From positions 1 to 19,759 of the forward strand of contig JAEYYB010000122.1 of NCBI GenBank assembly GCA_023430975.1: a DNA stretch of 19,759 nt, given 5' to 3'. The notes beneath the pieces were generated by a model that was not told where the DNA came from, did not search any database, and was given only the letters and a program-made list of their open reading frames with translations. Below are positions 14,761 to 19,759 of the stretch, piece after piece. The stretch comes from Bacillota bacterium (GTDB lineage Bacteria; Bacillota; Clostridia; Acetivibrionales; DSM-2933). Every line of letters begins with the position of its first letter. Position 1 is the first letter of the stretch. A program made the position numbers and the translations under genes.

Positions 14761-15819
14761 ATGGGAGAAAAAATTCTAATGAAGGGAAACGAAGTAATAG
14801 GCGAAGCAGCATTAAGAGCTGGCTGCAGGCATTACTTCGGTTATCCGATTACTCCACAGACAGAAATAGCTCACTATATGGCAAAGAGAATGCCGCAGGA
14901 AGGCGGAACTTTTTTGCAGGCTGAGAGTGAGGTTGCTGCTATAAATATGGTTTACGGTGCTGCAAGTGCAGGTGTGAGGGTTATGACATCATCGTCAAGT
15001 CCTGGCATAAGCCTCAAGCAGGAAGGGATTTCATATGCGTCATGTGCAGAGTTGCCTGCTGTTGTAGTAAATATAGTTCGTACCGGACCAGGCCTTGGAG
15101 GAATATTACCGGCACAGTGTGATTACTTTCAAGCTGTTAAGGGTGGTGGACATGGTGATTATAAGATGGTAGTATTGGCGCCATGCAGCGTTCAGGAGCT
15201 TTATGAACTTACAGTAGATGCTTTTAACATAGCTGATAAATACAGAATTCTGGCCATGATAATGGGAGACGGCATATTAGGCCAGATGATGGAGCCTGTA
15301 GAGTTTAGAGACAGTGAAGAAATAATAAAGGTTGATAAGAATTGGGCTACTAACGGAACAAATATGTCCAGGGAGAACAATGTTATCACTTCAATTTATA
15401 TTGATCCTGAAAAGATGGAGAACCATAATTTAAAGCTTCAGGCTAAGTATAAAGAAATAGAATCAAAAGAGATCAGGGTTGAAACTTATAATTGCGAAAA
15501 TGCAGATATTATTGTTTCAGCTTTCGGAACGGTTGCCAGAATTATAAAAAATGTTATTACAATGGCACAAAAGGAAGGAATAAAAGTAGGGCTTATAAGA
15601 CCTATTACACTTTGGCCTTTTCCTGTTAGTGAGTTCGAGAAGTATGCCGAAGTGCCAAAAGCTTTCCTGACAGTAGAAATGAATGCAGGGCAGATGGTAG
15701 AAGATGTACGTATGGCAGTCAATGGAAAGAGAGAGGTTCATTTTTACGGAAGAATGGGTGGTATGATACCAACTCAGCAGGATATTCTAAATAAGATTAA
15801 GGAAATATTAAAGGGTTGA
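14761..15819 (+). CDS. 2-oxoacid:ferredoxin oxidoreductase, alpha subunit (VorB/KorA-like)
   Basis: The protein has 352 residues from the ATG at 14761, which follows the site agaaaggggg; an upstream in-frame ATG at 14725 lacks a good site. It starts with LMKGNEVIGEAALRAGC and has YPITPQTEI (28-36), the hallmark of the pyrimidine-binding domain of these enzymes, then the ESE-type block (AESEVAAINMVYGAASAG). The C-terminal VSAFGTVARII and RPITLWPFP blocks are the transketolase C-like domain. The complex oxidatively decarboxylates a 2-oxoacid to an acyl-CoA and reduces ferredoxin. Branched-chain 2-oxoacids (VOR) or 2-oxoglutarate (KOR) are both possible; the sequence resembles proteins usually labelled VorB. 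Confidence 0.9.
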   Translation: MGEKILMKGNEVIGEAALRAGCRHYFGYPITPQTEIAHYMAKRMPQEGGTFLQAESEVAAINMVYGAASAGVRVMTSSSSPGISLKQEGISYASCAELPAVVVNIVRTGPGLGGILPAQCDYFQAVKGGGHGDYKMVVLAPCSVQELYELTVDAFNIADKYRILAMIMGDGILGQMMEPVEFRDSEEIIKVDKNWATNGTNMSRENNVITSIYIDPEKMENHNLKLQAKYKEIESKEIRVETYNCENADIIVSAFGTVARIIKNVITMAQKEGIKVGLIRPITLWPFPVSEFEKYAEVPKAFLTVEMNAGQMVEDVRMAVNGKREVHFYGRMGGMIPTQQDILNKIKEILKG

Positions 15820-15844
15820 TTTGAATTTTGGGAGGGAAATTAAG

Positions 15845-16591
15845 ATGCCTACAGTTTTTGAAAGACCTCATGCATTAAAAGATGTATCGATGCATTATTG
15901 TCCCGGATGTACTCACGGTATCATTCACAGGCTTATTGCAGAAGTTATAGATGAGCTTCAAATAGAGGGAAAAACCATTGGAATTTCACCTGTTGGGTGT
16001 ACCTACAATAATTATGAATATTTTAATTGTGATATGGTACAGGCGGCACATGGACGTGCTCCTGCAGTTGGAACAGGGGTTAAGAGAGCTAAGCCGGAAA
16101 ATGTTGTTTTTACCTATCAGGGAGATGGGGATTTGGCAGCGATTGGTACTGCTGAGATAGTACATGCTGCAGCAAGAGGAGAAAAGATTACTACTATATT
16201 TGTTAATAATGCCATTTATGGAATGACATCCGGCCAAATGGCACCAACTACCCTTATTAACCAGGTAACAATGACTACACCATTTGGAAGAAGTGCAGAA
16301 GCACACGGTTTTCCTATAAGAGTGTGTGAAATGCTGTCAAGCCTTGAAGGTGCAGTATATTTGGAAAGAGTAGCTGTAAATGACATAAAAAATATAAAGA
16401 ATGCTAAGCAGGCAATAAAAAAAGCTTTTCAAGTCCAGATTGCAAAGAAAGGTTTTTCACTTGTTGAAATCCTTTCAACTTGTCCTACAAACTGGGGACT
16501 AAACCCCATTGAGTCTATAAAATGGCTTCAGGATAATATGATGCCGCATTATCCTTTGGGTAATTTCAAGGGAAAGGATCTGGAGGTGTAG
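15845..16591 (+). CDS. 2-oxoacid:ferredoxin oxidoreductase, beta (thiamine diphosphate) subunit
   Basis: The protein has 248 residues from the ATG at 15845, chosen because gggagg at 15831-15836 is correctly spaced; an earlier in-frame TTG at 15821 lies before that site. Thiamine diphosphate binding is shown by GDGD (93-96) and NN (121-122), the GDGX(24-27)NN motif. YCPGC at 18-22 and further Cys residues at 52 and 62 match the family's conserved cysteines. GMTSGQMAPTT is the usual block after the thiamine motif. It forms the active site together with the alpha subunit. It lies 25 bases after alpha and four bases before gamma. Confidence 0.93.
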   Translation: MPTVFERPHALKDVSMHYCPGCTHGIIHRLIAEVIDELQIEGKTIGISPVGCTYNNYEYFNCDMVQAAHGRAPAVGTGVKRAKPENVVFTYQGDGDLAAIGTAEIVHAAARGEKITTIFVNNAIYGMTSGQMAPTTLINQVTMTTPFGRSAEAHGFPIRVCEMLSSLEGAVYLERVAVNDIKNIKNAKQAIKKAFQVQIAKKGFSLVEILSTCPTNWGLNPIESIKWLQDNMMPHYPLGNFKGKDLEV

Positions 16592-16595
16592 GATA

Positions 16596-17129
16596 ATGAT
16601 AAAAGAGGAAATAATTATAGCAGGTTTTGGTGGACAAGGAATCTTATCTGCCGGAAGAGTTTTGGCAAATGCAGGATTGATTGAGAAAAGGAATGTCTCA
16701 TGGCTCCCATCATATGGGCCTGAAATGAGAGGCGGAACAGCCAACTGCAGTGTGGTAATATCAGATGAACCTGTAGCATCTCCAATATTAAATAGTGCTA
16801 CAGCTCTTATTGTTATGAACGGTCCTTCACTTACAAAGTTTGAAAAAGCAGTTTTAGAGGGCGGCGTTATAATTATTGACAGCTCTTTGGTAGATGTTGA
16901 AGTAAAGAGGAAAGATGTTAAAGTTTACAAGATCCCTGCCAGCAAAATGGCTGATGAGATGGGTAATGTAACATATGCCAACATAATCCTTCTTGGAAAA
17001 CTCATTGCCCACACAGGTGTAATAGCGACAGAGAGCTTTGAAGAATCATTAAAGAAGGTTCTGCCGGCTAAAAAACACTATATGATTCCTGAAGAAATGG
17101 AAGCATTAAAAATGGGTATGAATTTCTAA
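16596..17129 (+). CDS. 2-oxoacid:ferredoxin oxidoreductase, gamma subunit
   Basis: The protein has 177 residues, typical of the gamma domain. IIIAGFGGQGILSAGRVLANA at the N-terminus is the defining motif, followed by SWLPSYGPEMRGGTANCSV, which lines the CoA-facing region in this family. The start follows ggaggtgtaggata, which overlaps the end of the beta gene, so the two are probably translationally coupled. It is the last gene of the operon; a strong terminator follows 55 bases later. Confidence 0.92.
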   Translation: MIKEEIIIAGFGGQGILSAGRVLANAGLIEKRNVSWLPSYGPEMRGGTANCSVVISDEPVASPILNSATALIVMNGPSLTKFEKAVLEGGVIIIDSSLVDVEVKRKDVKVYKIPASKMADEMGNVTYANIILLGKLIAHTGVIATESFEESLKKVLPAKKHYMIPEEMEALKMGMNF

Positions 17130-17183
17130 TATAATATCTAATATAATAAGATTATTTATATGAAAAAGGAATTCAAACATAAT

Positions 17184-17208
17184 AAAAAAGGGCTAAAAGC
17201 CCTTTTTT
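17184..17208. terminator. Bidirectional intrinsic terminator (oxidoreductase operon and glnN)
   Basis: A perfect 11-bp stem (aaaaaagggct / agccctttttt) with a three-base loop has T runs on both strands. It lies between the convergent gamma-subunit and glutamine synthetase genes and suits both. Confidence 0.92.
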
Positions 17209-17241
17209 ATTTGGAAAATTACTGTGAGTGAATACAATTTA

Positions 17242-19332
17242 TTATATGTTAAAGAGTAAGTCACTGTATGTGGGTAGCGGCCACAAATCTGAATCAACCA
17301 ATGTTTCAAGTTTGTCAGCATCAGCTCTTACTGCACCCATCTGTGTAAATACAGTGTCTCTGTAGTAGCCGGCTTGATTGTATGAATCTCCATGCAAGTT
17401 GGCAGCTTTTTCAGTTACCTCCTGAAGGATCTTTATGTTCTTTTTAAGGGAGGACAACAAAGTAGAAACTTCAGTTAACAGTTCTGTCTGAACTGAAACA
17501 TCAGCTTGAATACCTGAATTCTTTATGGCGATTATTGAATTGGCGAGATCGGTTGTGAAAGCAATAACTGCCGGTACAATCTGACGATTAGCAATTTCAA
17601 TTGTTGTTAAAGCTTCTATATTTATTGTTTTGATGTAATTTTCAAGGTTTATTTCATAACGTGATTCACATTCAGCTTTGCTGAGTACTCCGTGCTTGCT
17701 CAATACTGACAAGTTCTTTTCTGAAATAAGTGCAGGAATAGCAGCCACAGTTGAGCGGATATTTGGAAGACCTCTCTTTTCAGCTTCGGCAACCCATTCA
17801 TCAGAGTATCCGTTGCCATTGAAGATAACTCTCTTATGGCTCTTAACCATTTCCTTAAGCAATGATTGAACATCCTTGTTGAGGTCTTGTGAACCTTCAA
17901 GTTTATCAGCAACCTGGCTTAATATTTCAGCAACAATTGTATTCAATACAAAGTTAGCACCGGCAATAGACTGTGAGGAACCCACCATTCTGAATTCAAA
18001 TTTGTTTCCTGTGAAAGCGAAAGGTGATGTTCTGTTTCTATCAGTTGTGTCCTTTGGAAGTGGAGGTAGAGTAGTAACTCCAATTGTCAATTCTCCTCCG
18101 GATTTTGAGCTTTTTGCTCCTCCGTTTTCGATTTGATCCAGTATATCAGTAAGCTGTTCGCCTAGGAATATTGAAATTATAGCAGGTGGTGCCTCATTTG
18201 CTCCCAAACGGTGATCATTTCCGGCACAAGCAGCAGAAAGTCTTAATAAATCTGAATATTCATCAACTGCTCTTATTACTGAACAGAGGAATACCAGGAA
18301 TTGTGCGTTATCATGTGGAGTGTTTCCAGGCTCTAAAAGGTTTTGGCCATCGTTTGTAGCCATTGACCAGTTGTTGTGTTTACCGGAACCATTAACACCT
18401 GCAAATGGCTTTTCATGCTGTAAACATACCAGACCATGCCTTAGTGCTACTTTTTTCATAAGATCCATAGTAAGCTGATTGTGGTCGGTTGCTATATTTG
18501 TAGTTGAGAAAATTGGGGCCAATTCGTGCTGTGCAGGAGCAACTTCGTTGTGTTTGGTCTTTGCAGATATTCCAAGCGCCCACAATTCTTCATCTAATTC
18601 TTTCATGTAATTGGAGATTCTTTCTTTTAGTGAACCAAAGTAATGATCTTCCATTTCCTGACCTTTAGGAGGCATAGCACCAAAAAGTGCACGGCCTGTA
18701 AAGATAAGGTCCTTACGTGCATCATATAAGTTTTTGTCTACGAGGAAGTACTCCTGTTCAGGACCAACAGTGGTTATGACGTTTTTAGCTGTAGTATTTC
18801 CAAAAATTCTTAGAATACGCAATGCTTGTTTGTTAAGGGCTTCCATTGAGCGGAGCAGAGGAGTTTTCTTATCCAATGCTTCTCCAGTGTAAGAACAGAA
18901 TGCTGTAGGTATATATAAAGAGTCGTCTTTTATGAAAGCAGGTGAAGTACAATCCCAAGCAGTGTATCCTCTAGCTTCGAATGTTGCTCTTAGGCCGCCG
19001 GATGGGAAAGATGATGCATCAGGTTCACCTTTTATCAATTCTTTGCCTGAAAACTCAAGTATAACCTTTCCGTCTGGAGTTGGTGAAATAAAGGAATCAT
19101 GCTTTTCAGCAGTTATTCCTGTCATTGGCTGAAACCAGTGAGTAAAGTGAGTTGCACCGTTTTCTATTGCCCAATCCTTCATGGCACTTGCAACAACTTC
19201 AGCTACAGCCGGATCTAGCGGAAGACCCTCGTCAATTGTCTTTTTCAAAGCTTTATATGTTGCTTTTGGAAGACGCTCCCTCATAGTTGCATCATTGAAT
19301 ACTTTTGAACCAAAAATTTCTGATGGACTCAT
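17242..19332 (-). CDS. glnN: Glutamine synthetase, type III
   Basis: The protein has 696 residues, characteristic of GSIII (about 700, against about 450 for GSI). It makes glutamine from glutamate, ammonia and ATP. Visible blocks are GPEQEYFLVD (metal-binding glutamates), KHNEVAPAQHELAP, NGSGKHNNWS (substrate/ammonium region), GNDHRLGANEAPPAI and FAFTGNKFEFRMVGSSQS (ATP and glutamate contacts). The start is set at the ATG at 19332 because agaaagggg precedes it; the reading from 19359 adds nine residues without a site. It is a single gene, transcribed towards the oxidoreductase operon and sharing its terminator. The 400 bases upstream hold leader hairpins and two palindromic repeats, described separately. 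Confidence 0.95.
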   Translation of the reverse strand: MSPSEIFGSKVFNDATMRERLPKATYKALKKTIDEGLPLDPAVAEVVASAMKDWAIENGATHFTHWFQPMTGITAEKHDSFISPTPDGKVILEFSGKELIKGEPDASSFPSGGLRATFEARGYTAWDCTSPAFIKDDSLYIPTAFCSYTGEALDKKTPLLRSMEALNKQALRILRIFGNTTAKNVITTVGPEQEYFLVDKNLYDARKDLIFTGRALFGAMPPKGQEMEDHYFGSLKERISNYMKELDEELWALGISAKTKHNEVAPAQHELAPIFSTTNIATDHNQLTMDLMKKVALRHGLVCLQHEKPFAGVNGSGKHNNWSMATNDGQNLLEPGNTPHDNAQFLVFLCSVIRAVDEYSDLLRLSAACAGNDHRLGANEAPPAIISIFLGEQLTDILDQIENGGAKSSKSGGELTIGVTTLPPLPKDTTDRNRTSPFAFTGNKFEFRMVGSSQSIAGANFVLNTIVAEILSQVADKLEGSQDLNKDVQSLLKEMVKSHKRVIFNGNGYSDEWVAEAEKRGLPNIRSTVAAIPALISEKNLSVLSKHGVLSKAECESRYEINLENYIKTINIEALTTIEIANRQIVPAVIAFTTDLANSIIAIKNSGIQADVSVQTELLTEVSTLLSSLKKNIKILQEVTEKAANLHGDSYNQAGYYRDTVFTQMGAVRADADKLETLVDSDLWPLPTYSDLLFNI

Positions 19333-19380
19333 GTTTTTAACCCCTTTCTGATAATACAATATGATAATATACTTAAGAGC

Positions 19381-19420
19381 AAAATAAAAAGAGCGAATTA
19401 AAGTAATTCAAAACGCCCTC
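19381..19420 (-). promoter_or_regulatory. Terminator-like hairpin in the glnN leader (possible attenuator)
   Basis: On the minus strand, gaatta..taattc and the flanking gcg/cgc form a bulged stem (arms within 19391-19420), followed directly by a T-rich run (complement of aaaataaaaa, 19381-19390). It lies about 50 bases before the glnN start codon, that is, inside the transcript if the upstream promoter candidate is right. Two hairpins lie upstream of it: cttcat/atgaag (19456-19478), and attatt/aataat (19433-19452) with the loop uacugaag. Alternatively tttact (19422-19427) pairs with agtaaa (19443-19448), which would disrupt the second hairpin. This arrangement is what an antitermination-controlled leader looks like. 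Confidence 0.5.
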
Positions 19421-19507
19421 GTTTACTCATAAATTATTCTTCAGTAAATAATTGACTTCATTGCCTATTATTATGAAGACTATTGTTATAAAATTTTCTT
19501 AGCTTTA

Positions 19508-19536
19508 ATGATACCCTGTTTTTTATCAAAATGCAA
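19508..19536 (-). promoter_or_regulatory. Possible glnN promoter
   Basis: On the minus strand, ttgcat (-35) and tatcat (-10) are separated by 17 bases, upstream of the leader hairpins. Each hexamer departs from consensus and the region is AT-rich, so this is tentative. Confidence 0.35.
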
Positions 19537-19620
19537 GATAAAAATTTTAATCATATACAAAAATCGTTTAGTCGTAGTATTATATAAGTAATGCCTTAAA
19601 AATAATATGTTATGTAGATT

Positions 19621-19759
19621 AAAAGTGTTAATAATCTTACATTTGGCGGAGCAAATAACGAACGGTTCAACATAATTAAAATCAGTATTAATCTTACATT
19701 TGGCAGAGCAAAATAACGAACGTTTTAACGTTATTTTGTGATAGACAAATAGCAAGATT
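19621..19759. repeat. Two inverted copies of palindromic repeat family 1
   Basis: The sequence from 19621 matches the reverse complement of the left-edge repeat for 43 bases (aaaagtgttaataatc through gcaaataacgaac), then diverges after about 50 bases. A second, more diverged copy begins near 19685 (ttaatcttacatttggc) and runs through gatagacaaat to the window end. Copy C is therefore a truncated half and copy D a nearly complete but mutated unit. They lie about 290 bases upstream of the glnN start codon. The gap 19333-19620 holds the glnN leader and no gene that I can support. Confidence 0.8.

Noticed and set aside
19486..19755. 89-residue minus-strand reading frame with repeated CSAKCKI
   Set aside because: The repeated cysteine peptides are only the translation of the two palindromic repeat copies; most of the rest is AT-rich leader of glnN.

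Overview
The base composition is low in GC, the ribosome binding sites are strong and purine-rich, and the gene content is typical of an anaerobic Gram-positive clostridium. Three genes point that way most clearly: a ferredoxin-linked 2-oxoacid oxidoreductase, a type III glutamine synthetase, and a surface protein with a copper-amine-oxidase-like stalk domain. The mix resembles the Ruminiclostridium / Acetivibrio / Pseudobacteroides group, but that placement is an impression, not a measurement. All but two of the main genes look intact and ordinary. I see no tRNA, rRNA, CRISPR array or complete insertion sequence.

Left part (1-5160). The window opens with two tandem copies of a palindromic repeat, followed by a minus-strand lipoprotein gene. 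A second palindromic repeat family lies in the divergent gap before a plus-strand group. That group holds a small unknown protein, two zinc-ribbon proteins (one with two membrane segments and an Asn-rich linker), a 5-formyltetrahydrofolate cyclo-ligase and a CPBP (CAAX-like) membrane protease. It ends at a long hairpin.

Middle part (5187-11690). This is the most accessory-looking stretch. It holds a small minus-strand protein with an oddly GC-rich C-terminal tail, a solitary large serine recombinase, and a 790-residue exported protein. That protein joins a stalk domain, seven propeller-like repeats, a trypsin/HtrA-like domain and a PPC-like tail; the protease domain has lost the His and Ser of its catalytic triad. 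Then come a convergent, cofactor-independent phosphoglycerate mutase, a second copy of the second palindrome family, and the remains of a broken gene.

Right part (11690-17210). A clear sigma-A-type promoter precedes nine tightly spaced plus-strand genes that probably form one operon. They encode a flavoprotein, the tRNA t6A dehydratase TcdA, an unassigned P-loop ATPase, a PilZ (c-di-GMP receptor) protein and the four subunits of a 2-oxoacid:ferredoxin oxidoreductase in the order delta-alpha-beta-gamma. The operon ends at a strong bidirectional terminator shared with the convergent type III glutamine synthetase gene. The leader of that gene contains a terminator-like hairpin and upstream hairpins, suggesting attenuation. 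The window closes with two more copies of the first palindrome family in the opposite orientation, so the whole 19.7 kb is bracketed by inverted copies of one repeat.

I found no convincing complete novel defence or mobile system. The best leads are the degenerate protease fused to a propeller, the two palindrome families, the c-di-GMP receptor inside a redox operon, and the glutamine synthetase leader.
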